Assembly: GCA_963593905.1 (NCBI GenBank)
Contig: CAVBBL010000004.1
Coordinates: 1-64,000 of the forward strand
Source: CAG-791 sp963593905
GTDB lineage: Bacteria; Bacillota; Clostridia; Lachnospirales; Lachnospiraceae
Direction of reading: 5' to 3'
DNA length: 64,000 bases
Positions within the stretch are counted from its first letter, which is position 1. Every line of letters begins with the position of its first letter. The translations under genes were made by a program, and so were the position numbers. The notes below the pieces were generated by a model. That model did not search any database. It was not told where the DNA came from and saw only the letters and a program-made list of their open reading frames with translations. Shown here piece by piece: positions 8,981 to 18,132 of this stretch.

Positions 8981-8995
8981 TAAAAGGAGATAAAA

Positions 8996-9964
8996 ATGGA
9001 AAATAATACTGTTAAGAAGTCTGGATTTACTGTGAAGAGTGCATTGAAAGTGCTTTCGGTTATTTGTTTTGTGCTGGCGTTTTGTCCGAACTTTCTCGTG
9101 TCCTGTTCGGGACAGAATATGAATGTCAATGTTATGACTGCCGTGGGCGGCGTTTCCATGTATGGGGAAAAGGTGATCGAACCACAGCCCCTTATGCTGG
9201 TATTGCTTGTTATTCCGGCAGCGATCTTTGTCCTGCTGCTGATAAAGAAATACATGGATAAGAAAAATGCCAGAATCATCGCTGTGCTGGGAGTGTGCGA
9301 CCTGATCCTGTGGTTTGTATTCCAATTTGCAGCTAAGAGTATTGCAGAAAAGAATTACTGCTCATTTAAGGTAACCGCATGGTATGTAATCAATATCATT
9401 GCCCAGCTTCTGATCATTCTGCTCAGCGTTCTGGTTGTCAGGCAGAAAATGGAGATGAACAGTGATCTGATGACGCTTTTCTCAGGAGATAGCAAACAGA
9501 AGGCCTTAAACCAGATGGCAGAGACTATGAGCCAAATGTCAGGTGCTGTAACAAAGCTGGCAGGAAATGTGGAAAATAAGCATGCCGTGCATAAGGATAC
9601 CATAGGATTCTGTTCTAAATGCGGCAGCTCCATCGAATACGGCTGCAAATTCTGCTCCTCATGCGGTGCACCGGTGCCGGAAAGCATGATTGAAGAAGCA
9701 GAGGCAGCAAGAAGAGAAGCTGAAGAAAAAGCGAAGGCAGAGGCAGCGAGAAAAGAAGCTGAGGAGAAAGCAAGAGCAGAGGCAGCGAGAAAAGAAGCTG
9801 AGGAGAAAGCGAGAGCAGAAGCTGCAGGAAAAGGTGCCGAGGAAAAAGTAGAGACAGAGGAAAATGCAAAGGCAGAGGTACAGCATCTGTTTTGCCTGGA
9901 ATGCGGTGCAAAGTTAGCGGCAGATGCAAAGTTCTGCGCATCTTGCGGAGCCAAAGTCGAATAA
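8996..9964 (+). CDS. Membrane protein with two zinc ribbons and an Ala/Glu/Lys coiled coil
   Basis: The 322-residue protein has four predicted membrane segments in its first 160 residues (VLSVICFVLAFCPNFLVSC; LMLVLLVIPAAIFVLLLI; IIAVLGVCDLILWFVF; VINIIAQLLIILLSVLVV). A zinc ribbon follows (FCSKCGSSIEYGCKFCSSC), then a charged helix built of near-identical repeats of about 13 residues (EAEEKARAEAARK), then a second ribbon at the C-terminus (FCLECGAKL, FCASCGAKVE). The repeats are also visible as DNA repeats at about 9705-9850. It begins 15 bases after the sigma fusion, so the two are probably co-transcribed. Role unknown; protein-protein contact at the cytoplasmic face is the likely use of the ribbons and coiled coil. 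Confidence 0.72.
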   Translation: MENNTVKKSGFTVKSALKVLSVICFVLAFCPNFLVSCSGQNMNVNVMTAVGGVSMYGEKVIEPQPLMLVLLVIPAAIFVLLLIKKYMDKKNARIIAVLGVCDLILWFVFQFAAKSIAEKNYCSFKVTAWYVINIIAQLLIILLSVLVVRQKMEMNSDLMTLFSGDSKQKALNQMAETMSQMSGAVTKLAGNVENKHAVHKDTIGFCSKCGSSIEYGCKFCSSCGAPVPESMIEEAEAARREAEEKAKAEAARKEAEEKARAEAARKEAEEKARAEAAGKGAEEKVETEENAKAEVQHLFCLECGAKLAADAKFCASCGAKVE

Positions 9965-10072
9965 GCAGCCGGATCCTGCTAAAGCAAAACCGGTAGGTTT
10001 GGGGAAATGGGTGATTTTACTTTAGCAGGAAGCTAAGCTGCAGAAATATAGTAAGCGGGAGGAAAGAAAAAG

Positions 10073-11926
10073 ATGTTTTGTGGACAATGCGGTACTGAGA
10101 ATGAAAATAGTGCCAGGTTCTGCAAGGGGTGCGGAGCACCGTTGACACAGCCGGGCAATGAAAAACCGAGCAATGAGCAACCGAAAATGACAAGCACTGC
10201 AGGTGCAGAGGAGACAGTTGGTAAGAGAGAGAAGGCATCGTTCGGTACGACAGCAGGCGTTAATGCGGGTCAGTTGGCAGATAAGCTAAAGACGGTGCCT
10301 AGAAAGGTATTATTTGGCGGCATCGCTGTTGTTGCAGCGATTATTGTGATCATCGTCGCAGCAGTAAACGCCGGGAAGACAATTGACTTAAATAAATATG
10401 TAACCTTTGAAGCATCCGGTTATGATGGATATGGAACGGTAAATGTCACCATAGATTGGGATGGCATTGAGAAAAAGTACGGATCCAAACTTTCCTACAC
10501 CGGTGCTGCACAGGAAAAATACAGCAGTCTTTTAAGTCTGACATCACCAATGGATGTTATGCAGGAGTGCGTGGATGTAAAGCTTGATGAGAACGGCAGT
10601 TTTTCAAATGGGGATACCGCCGCATATACCTGGGAGGTAAATGAGGATTTTGCAGAAGCCATAAACTGCAAACTCAAATACGAGGATGGAACCTATAATG
10701 TTTCCGGACTTACCGAAGTTGGAACCTTTGACGCCTTTGCGGATTTAACAGTGGAGTTTACGGGCATATCACCCAGCGGATCAGCAGAGATCAGTTACAA
10801 TGGCAGCGAGTTAAGCAGCTATGATTTCCACTGCGATAAGACCAGCGGTCTTAAGAACGGCGACAGTATTACAGTATCCATATCCGACACCGATATGGAA
10901 TATTATGTACAGAAATTTGGAATGATTCCGGAAACCACTTCCAAAACCTACACGGTGAGCGGCCTGCAGGCGTATGTATCCGGTTATTCGGATCTGACAG
11001 AAGAATTTTTATCTGATCTTAAGAAAGAGGCTGAGGATTCTATCTATGCTTATTCCGTAAATCCCTATACGTATGGTGATTATATTTCCCTTGATAATCT
11101 GGAGTATGCAGGGTATATTTTTAAGGCGGTTAAGGATGGGGATGACGGATACATAAGCTTTTATAACAAACTGTATATAATCTATAAAGGTGATGTTTCC
11201 AGCAAGAACGAGAAATTTGATACTGTGAAGGTTTATTTCCCTGTGAGATTTTCAAATATCTTAAAGGGCGAGGACGGAAGTCTTAGTTACAGTGATAAGG
11301 ATGGCATAGCCGGATCAAGTGATTTAGGTGGTTCTTATTACAGTACAGATGGCTACAGCAATCCTTTTATATGCTATAAAGAGATCGCAGAGAGTGATGA
11401 GGATGCATATAATACAGAGTGTGGGGGAGAAATTGAAAAATATTCTTCGTATACTTATGTAGATAAGATGGATGATATATCGGATGAGGAAAAGCAGACG
11501 CTGTACGCGGATGCAAAAGACAGAATAGAGAAGTTTGTAGAAGAAAATTACATTGATGGGACTTCTATAGCTAATATGGAGGTGGCAGGAGACTATCTGC
11601 TGACGGCTAAATCACAAAATGACAATGCTAAGTACCACAGCAGGTACTACGTCGTGTACAAAGCCACTATAGCGAATACCGAAGGAGCGTGGTCGGATAC
11701 AGATGTGTACCTGCCGGTTGAATATGATGAATTAGTCAAGTTGACTAATGGTGAATATGTAGTAACAAAGTCAGGTGGTATATCCGGTTATTCAGATCTG
11801 AACGATAGTTACTACCAAACAAAAGGATATGTGGACGGCACCGAGATGTATTCAGAAATTATAACTGCAAACAGAGATAATTATACGTATGAGGTCTCTG
11901 AAGGCTTAAAGGCATTCGGAGAATAG
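10073..11926 (+). CDS. Zinc-ribbon, single-pass membrane protein with large ectodomain
   Basis: The 617-residue protein has an N-terminal zinc ribbon (MFCGQCGTENENSARFCKGC), a linker, one membrane segment around residues 85-105 (VLFGGIAVVAAIIVIIVAAV) and about 500 extracellular residues rich in Tyr, Asp and Ser. Within the ectodomain two similar blocks recur (YVVYKAT..DVYLPVEYDEL and LYIIYKGD..VKVYFPVRFSN), suggesting a duplicated domain. This zinc-ribbon/TM/ectodomain plan is common in Firmicutes envelope proteins of unknown role. It is the last gene of the zinc-ribbon/ECF group and ends before a strong terminator. GGAGGAAAG precedes the ATG. Confidence 0.75.
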   Translation: MFCGQCGTENENSARFCKGCGAPLTQPGNEKPSNEQPKMTSTAGAEETVGKREKASFGTTAGVNAGQLADKLKTVPRKVLFGGIAVVAAIIVIIVAAVNAGKTIDLNKYVTFEASGYDGYGTVNVTIDWDGIEKKYGSKLSYTGAAQEKYSSLLSLTSPMDVMQECVDVKLDENGSFSNGDTAAYTWEVNEDFAEAINCKLKYEDGTYNVSGLTEVGTFDAFADLTVEFTGISPSGSAEISYNGSELSSYDFHCDKTSGLKNGDSITVSISDTDMEYYVQKFGMIPETTSKTYTVSGLQAYVSGYSDLTEEFLSDLKKEAEDSIYAYSVNPYTYGDYISLDNLEYAGYIFKAVKDGDDGYISFYNKLYIIYKGDVSSKNEKFDTVKVYFPVRFSNILKGEDGSLSYSDKDGIAGSSDLGGSYYSTDGYSNPFICYKEIAESDEDAYNTECGGEIEKYSSYTYVDKMDDISDEEKQTLYADAKDRIEKFVEENYIDGTSIANMEVAGDYLLTAKSQNDNAKYHSRYYVVYKATIANTEGAWSDTDVYLPVEYDELVKLTNGEYVVTKSGGISGYSDLNDSYYQTKGYVDGTEMYSEIITANRDNYTYEVSEGLKAFGE

Positions 11927-11985
11927 TCCGGTGAAATGACGCTGCGGCGTATGAGCGCTGTATTTGAGTGCATATTGTTAGAGAG

Positions 11986-12014
11986 GGGCAGGCTTCGGCC
12001 TGCCCTTTGTTTTT
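11986..12014 (+). terminator. Rho-independent terminator
   Basis: GGGCAGGC, a TTCG tetraloop, GCCTGCCC and then TTTGTTTTT: a textbook stable stem closing the zinc-ribbon/ECF gene group. Confidence 0.93.
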
Positions 12015-12077
12015 CTCTGAAGATGCGATATATTAATACAAATGAAGCGGAAGGAGAAAGAAAAGGAGGTGAATAAG

Positions 12078-13724
12078 ATGATCAAACCAATAAAAGTCAA
12101 CGAAGAAAAAAAGAGAGAATATTACGAAAAAGGTTTTTGGAGCAAAGATACGCTGAATGATAAATGGAACGAAACTGTTTCCCTGTATGGAGAGAAGGAG
12201 TACGTAGCTGATAATACCGGCGTGCGGTTTACTTACCGGGAAGTGGATGAAAAGGCTTCCAGGCTGGCGAGATGGCTGAAGGAGATCGGCATCCAAAATG
12301 GTGACGTGGTTTCTTTTCAGTGTCCGCCATGGGCAGAATTCTGTATTATCTATGTGGCCTGTCTGAAGGTGGGAGCTGTCATGCACCCCATTTCCATGCA
12401 ATTTAATCAAGAGGATCTGGTCTATATCATGAATCTGGTGGAGTCCAGAGCTTACATCTGCCCCACATTCTTTCGAAAGACAGATTATGAGACGCAGATT
12501 GAAGGAGCAGTTGGAAGGATTCCTTCCCTCCTGCCCGGTGGCATTTGTGTCATGGACAAGACGGAGCCTTCCAGGGACCATGTGACACTGGGGGAGATTC
12601 TGAATAAATATCTTCCTCTGCAGGAAGCACCGGAGAGTACTTCTGAGGATGTAGCATTGATCCTGTGTACATCCGGCACTACCAGCCTTTCCAAAGGAGT
12701 TCTGCTCTCTCACAATGCCATCATCTTTTCTGAAAGAGTTTTTGCAAAAGCCTATGATATTACCCATGATGATGTCTGCTTTATTCCGACGCCCTTAAAT
12801 CACGCGACAGGATTTAATCACGGATTGATTACACCTATGCTTCTTGGAGGACGGTCCTTTCTGCAGCAGCGATTTGATGCGACGCAGGCTATTGAGATCA
12901 TTAACAGAGAAAAGGTCACCTGGTCCCTTGGGGCCACACCCTTTGTCTTTGATATTCTGTATTGCCTGGAGAGAGATCATCTGACTTTTGACACATTAAA
13001 GGTCTGGATATGCGGTGGCGCACCGGTGCCGGGTATGCTGATCCAAAGATGCCATCAGCACGGCATGCTCCTGTGTGAGAGTTATGGAGCGACGGAGAGC
13101 TGTCCTCATGCCGGCGTGCCGCCTAGGGAATGTCTGGCCTGGAACGGAGAATGGTCCGGCATTGCCCATGATGATATTGAGGTAAGGATCATAGATGAAG
13201 AGGGAAAGGAAGTCCCCTACGGCACTCTGGGAGAAGAGGTCTCAAGAGGTCCCCACATGTTTTGCGGCTACCTGAAAAATAAGGAAGAGACTGATAGGAG
13301 CCTGACGGATGATGGCTGGTTTAAGTCCGGGGATATCTGTATTCAGGATGCCCGGGGTCGCATCAAGGTGAAGGGACGGAAGAAGGAAATCCTGATCCGA
13401 GGCGGAGAGAATATTTCTGCCAATGAGGTGGATTACAATCTGATTGGCTGTCCCGGTGTCGGAGCCCATTCCACTATCGGCATGCCGGATGAGCGATTGG
13501 GAGAGAGAATCTGTACTTTCGTTATGGTCAAGGATGGGATTATACCCACTGTGAAGTCTGTTTGTGAATATCTCGCTTCCAAAGGAGTAGCCAAGCGCCT
13601 GTGGCCGGAATTTATTGAGATCATCGACATGCTGCCTGCCACGGAATCCGGTAAGATCAAGCGTTATGAGCTGGCAAAGGAACTGGAGAGAAGAATCAAA
13701 GAGAGAAAACCTGTAACTGTTTAA
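12078..13724 (+). CDS. AMP-forming acyl-CoA synthetase
   Basis: The 548-residue protein has the full ANL-superfamily motif set: the phosphate loop LCTSGTTSLSKGVLLS near residue 198, YGATES in the middle, GWFKSGDICIQDARGRIKVK and RKKEILIRGGENIS at the domain junction, and the catalytic C-terminal lysine in ATESGKIKRYEL. It resembles cyclohexanecarboxylate-CoA ligase and CaiC-type enzymes, which activate free carboxylic acids as acyl-CoA in the cytoplasm. ATG 12078 is preferred because AAAGGAGGTGA ends a few bases before it; an upstream in-frame ATG at 12042 lies before the ribosome site. Substrate unknown. An acyltransferase-3 gene follows, with an acyl-CoA thioesterase convergent to it. Confidence 0.92.
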   Translation: MIKPIKVNEEKKREYYEKGFWSKDTLNDKWNETVSLYGEKEYVADNTGVRFTYREVDEKASRLARWLKEIGIQNGDVVSFQCPPWAEFCIIYVACLKVGAVMHPISMQFNQEDLVYIMNLVESRAYICPTFFRKTDYETQIEGAVGRIPSLLPGGICVMDKTEPSRDHVTLGEILNKYLPLQEAPESTSEDVALILCTSGTTSLSKGVLLSHNAIIFSERVFAKAYDITHDDVCFIPTPLNHATGFNHGLITPMLLGGRSFLQQRFDATQAIEIINREKVTWSLGATPFVFDILYCLERDHLTFDTLKVWICGGAPVPGMLIQRCHQHGMLLCESYGATESCPHAGVPPRECLAWNGEWSGIAHDDIEVRIIDEEGKEVPYGTLGEEVSRGPHMFCGYLKNKEETDRSLTDDGWFKSGDICIQDARGRIKVKGRKKEILIRGGENISANEVDYNLIGCPGVGAHSTIGMPDERLGERICTFVMVKDGIIPTVKSVCEYLASKGVAKRLWPEFIEIIDMLPATESGKIKRYELAKELERRIKERKPVTV

Positions 13725-13822
13725 ATCAGATGACAGCATGAAAATCCCTGTGCGAAAGTGGAATAAGAAACAGAAATGTTCCTTCTCACTTTCAGGGGGA
13801 GCTGTTTAGAAATGGAGTAATT

Positions 13823-14986
13823 GTGACTGCAGAAAATAATGTTTCCACCCTGAGTAATACGCCTTTGCAAAAAAAGAGAGAGGCTTTTTTTGACTATGCC
13901 AAGGCTTTTCTGATACTGATCGTAGTATTGGAGCATATGGATCTCTCCAATACCATATTATCCAACTGGTCGATTCCGGCGTTTTTTCTGATCAGCGGAT
14001 ATTTCTACAAAAAAGGAGTTCCCATCGGTAGGAGTATCAAAAAGTATTTTAAGGGAATCCTGATTCCTTTTTGGGTGACGGTATTAATCGGCGGTGTGGT
14101 AGAATCCTTCCGCGCCACGATCCTGGGGTATGGAGATGCCACGGCGGGCCTTTATAATGTGGCTTATGCAATATGGGGGTCCAATGTGGCACCCTATACC
14201 GGCACCTATGAGAAGCTCATTACGCCGCTGTCCACCCGCATCCCCAGCACCACTTCCTTTCAGCTGCAGACGCCGACGACCTGCCAGATGTGGTATCTGC
14301 CGGCACTTTTTTCGGGATCGGTGCTGATGCTCCTTTATCAGGAAAAGATTCGTAAAAAGAGATGGAATGACATTCCGGCTGTTCTGATCCTGCTGGCCCT
14401 TTGCTGGGCGGAGTCTTTGCTTCCATTCCAGATTCCCTACGGTGTGGGAAGAGGGTGTCTGGCCTGTGCCTGCATGATCATCGGCAATGCATTGAAGGAA
14501 ATGGCCTTTTTTTCCAGAAAGGATCTTCTCTGGACAGCGCTTGTATTCTTTGCTGCCTACATGGGATTATATCTCAACGGATGGACTACCAGAGCCTCTC
14601 TGGAATTCCTGATCAGCGATTATCATGGACATAATCTGATCACCTTTATCATTATCATTATAGGATTGATGGCGGTGTCGATCGCATTCCTCTGCCTGAT
14701 GAAACTGTTGGCTCGGGTACTTCCCAAATGCAGACTCTTAAGTCTGGTGGGACAGAATACACTGCCGGTTTACAGATGGCACTTGTTCGTTGTTACTTTT
14801 TTTGCCTTCCTGTTTCATGGACTTTTCGGGATGCCCATTACTCTGGAGAGCTGGTTGGTGCCTCTGATTCCGTCGGAATATGTGGGATACAAGCTCATTA
14901 CACTTGTGGGATGCTTCGGCGTCAGCATAGGACTGCACTTTGCCTATACAAATGCTAAGAAAAAATTATGGCAAAATAGACAGTAA
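13823..14986 (+). CDS. Acyltransferase 3 family membrane protein
   Basis: The 387-residue polytopic protein has about ten membrane segments. The N-terminus FDYAKAFLILIVVLEHMD carries the family's conserved histidine, and PAFFLISGYFYKKG is the typical end of the next helix. This family transfers acyl groups (often acetyl) to sugars of exported polymers or glycolipids. The GTG at 13823 is supported by GGAG five bases upstream. It follows the acyl-CoA synthetase by about 100 bases. A role in envelope modification is expected; the acceptor is unknown. Confidence 0.85.
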   Translation: MTAENNVSTLSNTPLQKKREAFFDYAKAFLILIVVLEHMDLSNTILSNWSIPAFFLISGYFYKKGVPIGRSIKKYFKGILIPFWVTVLIGGVVESFRATILGYGDATAGLYNVAYAIWGSNVAPYTGTYEKLITPLSTRIPSTTSFQLQTPTTCQMWYLPALFSGSVLMLLYQEKIRKKRWNDIPAVLILLALCWAESLLPFQIPYGVGRGCLACACMIIGNALKEMAFFSRKDLLWTALVFFAAYMGLYLNGWTTRASLEFLISDYHGHNLITFIIIIIGLMAVSIAFLCLMKLLARVLPKCRLLSLVGQNTLPVYRWHLFVVTFFAFLFHGLFGMPITLESWLVPLIPSEYVGYKLITLVGCFGVSIGLHFAYTNAKKKLWQNRQ

Positions 14987-14998
14987 AATAAACAGTAA

Positions 14999-15042
14999 AA
15001 GAGCCTGCAGCAGGTTTTGGCAGAATCTGCTGCAGGCTCTTG
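14999..15042 (-). terminator. Terminator shared by convergent genes
   Basis: GAGCCTGCAGCAG (15001-15013) pairs with CTGCTGCAGGCTC (15027-15039). On the minus strand the stem is followed by TTTTACTG, directly after the thioesterase stop; it may also serve the + strand acyltransferase. Confidence 0.85.
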
Positions 15043-15046
15043 GTGT

Positions 15047-15529
15047 TTAAAAGCCCTCTAATTTTCTGTGGATCCGCAGCTGCTTGCGCTTCTGGCCGGC
15101 TTCCCATTCTGCCCGTTGTCCGATGGATTCGATGAGCAGGCCGGGCACTTTGGTAGGCTTGCCATCCTGGTCTACAGCGACCAGAGTGAGGTAGGCGCGG
15201 TTTACGGCATACCTTGTGCCGTCCAGATTTTCCACATAGGTATCCACCCGGATCTCCATGGAAGTATTGCCCACATAGGTTACATAGCCCACCAACACAA
15301 TCAGCTCGTTCTGAAAAACGCCTCGGATAAAGCGAAGATTGTCGACGGAGGCGGTGATGACGTTGCACTGGGAGTGGCGTATACCTACCAGCCCGGCCAC
15401 CTCGTCGATCCATTCCATGAGCCTTCCGCCGAAAAGACGACCGGCACCGTTAAGGTGCTCCGGGCGAATCTGATAGACCTGTTCGATGCGTGATTCCGAT
15501 ACTCTTTTTTTGACAGTCGTATTTTCCAT
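15047..15529 (-). CDS. Acyl-CoA thioesterase, hotdog fold (BACH/YkhA-like)
   Basis: The 160-residue protein has a single hotdog domain with the signature HLNGAGRLFGGRLMEWIDEV, in which the Asn and the Glu/Asp of the first helix are the usual catalytic residues, and later NVITASVDNLRFI and ISMEIRVDTYV-like strands. Such enzymes hydrolyse acyl-CoA to free acid and CoA in the cytoplasm. The start is set at the ATG at 15529: TGAGGA lies six bases upstream within a hairpin leader cassette. Its placement opposite the acyl-CoA synthetase hints at balance between activation and release of the same acid, but they are not in one operon. Confidence 0.9.
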   Translation of the reverse strand: MENTTVKKRVSESRIEQVYQIRPEHLNGAGRLFGGRLMEWIDEVAGLVGIRHSQCNVITASVDNLRFIRGVFQNELIVLVGYVTYVGNTSMEIRVDTYVENLDGTRYAVNRAYLTLVAVDQDGKPTKVPGLLIESIGQRAEWEAGQKRKQLRIHRKLEGF

Positions 15530-15594
15530 AATAATCCTCATTTCTGAGCAGCTATGATGCGAAGAGGCGACGAGGATTTCAGATTCTCGTCTGC
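15530..15594 (-). repeat. Hairpin leader cassette, family 1 (copy before thioesterase)
   Basis: Read on the minus strand: a GACGAGAAT...TCCTCGTC stem, the linker GCCTCTTCGC, a short AGC/GCT stem, then TCAGAAATGAGGATT which supplies the ribosome site. The same order and almost the same bases occur upstream of asnS (16578), nrdG (35780) and the gene at 61728. Confidence 0.8.
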
Positions 15595-15732
15595 AAGTTT
15601 AACATTAGCATAGACAGTACAGAAAATGAAGTCCATGACGGTTGCCTGGCAGCAATAAAAAAGTTGTCTCAGCAAAACATGCCGAAAACAGCTTTTCTCA
15701 TGATTTTATTTTGTATTTCCGAGAGCCTCGTA

Positions 15733-16233
15733 TTACTCTACGGTATAGGAAACAGCGGTTCCGTTATGTACCAGCTGATAATAATCCATGCCGCTTGCTC
15801 TCATTGTATACAAAGCAGGTACCGAAATGGTAGATGCAGCATTTTCGGTCAGGAAGGAAATATTGGTGATGCCGTTATATGAGAGCAATTCCAGCTCATC
15901 CAGATCGATATTCAGATTTTCCAGTGTGGGCTCATTGACGACATTCGGCACAACGTAGACGGTATTGCCAAACTGCCATGCCTCGGAGGGAATTCCGTAT
16001 CCGTTGCGGTCTGTTACCCACATATTGGAATCAGTCCAGTAAATATCCATGCCATAGGATTCTATGTAATAGATATAATCATCCAGTTCATCCAGATCAT
16101 AATCGTAGTAATCAAAATCCTCATAGGTCTCATAGTAATAGGAATAATCGTATTCCTGTGCGCAGGCTGCGAAAGGCATGCTTATTGCCAGAAGCAGAGA
16201 TCCTAATAATGCGGCTGTAATTCTGAATTTCAT
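15733..16233 (-). CDS. Small secreted Tyr/Asp-rich protein
   Basis: The 166-residue protein starts with a clear signal peptide (MKFRITAALLGSLLLAISMP, then AACAQ as likely cleavage site). The mature N-terminus is extraordinarily rich in Tyr, Asp and Glu, followed by a region with GYGIPSEAWQFGNTVYVVP. No family is recognised. It is transcribed divergently from asnS out of a promoter block nearly identical to the one upstream of the CAP gene at 20073, suggesting shared regulation of two secreted proteins. AGAGAGGA lies upstream of the ATG. Confidence 0.72.
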   Translation of the reverse strand: MKFRITAALLGSLLLAISMPFAACAQEYDYSYYYETYEDFDYYDYDLDELDDYIYYIESYGMDIYWTDSNMWVTDRNGYGIPSEAWQFGNTVYVVPNVVNEPTLENLNIDLDELELLSYNGITNISFLTENAASTISVPALYTMRASGMDYYQLVHNGTAVSYTVE

Positions 16234-16273
16234 TTTGTTTTTTCCTCTCTTTTGCGTGCTTTATTTTTTTAAA

Positions 16274-16313
16274 GTTGTTTTTGCGTGATAAAGTAGGATT
16301 GTTGTTTATGCGT
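16274..16313. promoter_or_regulatory. Direct-repeat operator candidate (block 1)
   Basis: GTTGTTTTTGCGT (16274-16286) recurs as GTTGTTTATGCGT (16301-16313), 27 bases apart. The same pair occurs at 20594-20632 upstream of the CAP gene. The rotational spacing and duplication suggest a response-regulator (possibly LytTR-type) binding site for the minus-strand secreted genes. Confidence 0.4.
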
Positions 16314-16369
16314 ATTTATGTAAGGAAGTATATAAATGTGCACGTAATCAAAACGTAACTGTAGAATTT

Positions 16370-16399
16370 TTGGTAATATCCGGGGAATATTTGTATAAT
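16370..16399 (+). promoter_or_regulatory. Promoter toward asnS (block 1)
   Basis: TTGGTA (16370-16375) and TATAAT (16394-16399) are 18 bases apart with a TG extension of the -10. The same element, with only a few changes, lies at 20681-20710. The stretch 16400-16577 between it and the leader cassette carries no gene I can support. Confidence 0.65.
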
Positions 16400-16577
16400 G
16401 AGGGAAGGCAATCAATAGGAAATCGAGGATACAGAATGCAGAGAAGTGCAGAAGAGCCTGTGAATGATAAAACAGATTCTTGCGAGCGGGGGCGGGCTCT
16501 TTTGCGGGCTGCAGTATATGGTAATATGAAGGTAATGTTTCCTATGGTTGCATCTGCATGGTCGTGGTAGTAATATT

Positions 16578-16728
16578 GCCGCAGTAAACTGCGGAATGGA
16601 GATTAGTGTGCTATTTGTATTTGCGAAACAAATAGCATTGATGGCAAATCGAATTAGAAATTCAATTAAGAGAATCTGAAATTCTCGTCGCCGCTTAGCA
16701 GCAGAGCTGCTCAGAAATGAGGATTAAC
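16578..16728 (+). repeat. Hairpin leader cassette, family 1 (copy before asnS)
   Basis: Successive stems: CCGCAG/CTGCGG (16579-16594), GCTATTTGT/ACAAATAGC (16610-16636), GAATT/AATTC-type, GAGAAT/ATTCTC (near 16670-16687) and AGCAG/CTGCT, then CAGAAATGAGGATTAAC which provides the ribosome site of asnS. Confidence 0.75.
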
Positions 16729-18132
16729 ATGAGAAAACAATACAATTTGACTGAAATCCGGGAGATTTTTGAAAATCCGGAAGAATATTACGATAAGGAA
16801 GTGACAGTGGCCGGATGGGTGAAGTCCAACCGGGATTCCAAGGCTATCGGTTTTATTGCCTTAGATGACGGTTCCTGCTTTAAGAATCTGCAGCTGGTCT
16901 ACAGTGATGAGATTCCGGATTTTGCGAAACTGGCAAAGCTTAATATCAGTGCCGCTATCATTGTAACAGGAAGGATCGTGGCGACGCCCCAGGCCAGACA
17001 GCCTCTGGAGATGCAGGTGCTGCGGGCCGAAGTGGAGGGAGAGTCCACCCCGGATTATCCGCTGCAGAAAAAACGCCATACCTTTGAATATCTGCGAACT
17101 ATCCCACAACTGCGGGCCAGGACCAATACCTTTGAGGCCGTGATGCGGGTGCGCTCTCTGGCTGCCTATGCGATTCACCGATTCTTCCAGGAGCGGGATT
17201 TTGTCTATGTCCATGCGCCGGAAATCACCGGCAGCGATGCGGAGGGCGCAGGGGAGATGTTCCGTGTGACCACCTTCGACCTCAATAACATTCCCAGAAA
17301 AGAAGACGGCACGGTGGATTATACAAAGGACTTCTTTGGAAAACCGGTGAACTTGACGGTGTCCGGTCAGCTGGATGTAGAGACCTATGCCTTTGCCTTT
17401 CGCAATGTCTACACTTTCGGGCCTACCTTTCGGGCAGAGAATTCCAATACCGCCCGTCATGCCGCGGAGTTCTGGATGATTGAGCCGGAGATCTGCTTTG
17501 CGGACCTTGAGGATGATATGGAGCTGGCAGAGTCCATGCTTAAGTATCTGATCCGCTATGTCATGGAAAATGCCCCGGACGAAATGGCCTTTTTAAATGC
17601 ATTTGTGGATAAAGGACTTTTGGAACGTTTGGAGCATGTAGCCTCCTCGGATTTTGGACGGATTACCTATACGGAAGCTGTCAAAATTCTGGAGCAGCAC
17701 AATGAAGAATTTGAAAATAAGGTGAGCTGGGGATGTGATCTGCAGACAGAGCATGAGAGATTTCTGACGGAAAAGACTTTTAAGCGCCCGGTATTCGTGA
17801 CGGATTATCCCAAGGATATCAAGGCTTTTTATATGAAACTGAATCCGGACGGAAAGACTGTGGCAGCCTGTGACTGCCTGGTGCCCGGCATCGGGGAGAT
17901 CATCGGCGGATCCCAGCGTGAGGATAATCTGTCCATTCTGGAGAACCGCATGGAGGAGCTGGGGATGGATAAGAGCCAATACCAGTTTTACCTGGATCTT
18001 CGCCGCTATGGCTCTGTGCGCCATGCCGGCTTCGGCCTGGGATTTGAGAGAGCTGTCATGTATCTGACAGGGATGGAGAATATCCGGGATGTACTTCCCT
18101 TCCCCAGAACAGTGGGAAACTGCGAGCTGTAA
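16729..18132 (+). CDS. asnS: Asparagine--tRNA ligase
   Basis: The 467-residue protein has normal AsnRS length. An N-terminal OB-fold anticodon-binding domain (VTVAGWVKSNRDSKAIGFIA) is followed by the class II catalytic core: motif 2 in FGPTFRAENSNTARHAAEFW and motif 3 in GFGLGFERAVMYLTGM and PFPRTVGNCEL. The ending NIRDVLPFPRT is typical of AsnRS rather than AspRS. It charges tRNA-Asn in the cytoplasm. ATG 16729 is preferred over ATG 16717, because the latter lies within the GAAATGAGGA ribosome site of the leader cassette. No T-box is recognised upstream. Confidence 0.96.
   Translation: MRKQYNLTEIREIFENPEEYYDKEVTVAGWVKSNRDSKAIGFIALDDGSCFKNLQLVYSDEIPDFAKLAKLNISAAIIVTGRIVATPQARQPLEMQVLRAEVEGESTPDYPLQKKRHTFEYLRTIPQLRARTNTFEAVMRVRSLAAYAIHRFFQERDFVYVHAPEITGSDAEGAGEMFRVTTFDLNNIPRKEDGTVDYTKDFFGKPVNLTVSGQLDVETYAFAFRNVYTFGPTFRAENSNTARHAAEFWMIEPEICFADLEDDMELAESMLKYLIRYVMENAPDEMAFLNAFVDKGLLERLEHVASSDFGRITYTEAVKILEQHNEEFENKVSWGCDLQTEHERFLTEKTFKRPVFVTDYPKDIKAFYMKLNPDGKTVAACDCLVPGIGEIIGGSQREDNLSILENRMEELGMDKSQYQFYLDLRRYGSVRHAGFGLGFERAVMYLTGMENIRDVLPFPRTVGNCEL

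Noticed and set aside
9355..9954. Open frame on the minus strand with Ala/Ser/Phe repeats
   Set aside because: It mirrors the coiled-coil repeats of the membrane zinc-ribbon gene on the + strand and reflects codon bias only.
16370..16570. Small open frame upstream of asnS
   Set aside because: It begins inside the -35 region of the duplicated promoter block, and the matching place at 20680 encodes an unrelated continuation, so no protein is conserved.
16400..16728. T-box leader for asnS
   Set aside because: The conserved T-box sequence (TGGNACCGCG type) is absent; the structure present is the hairpin cassette.
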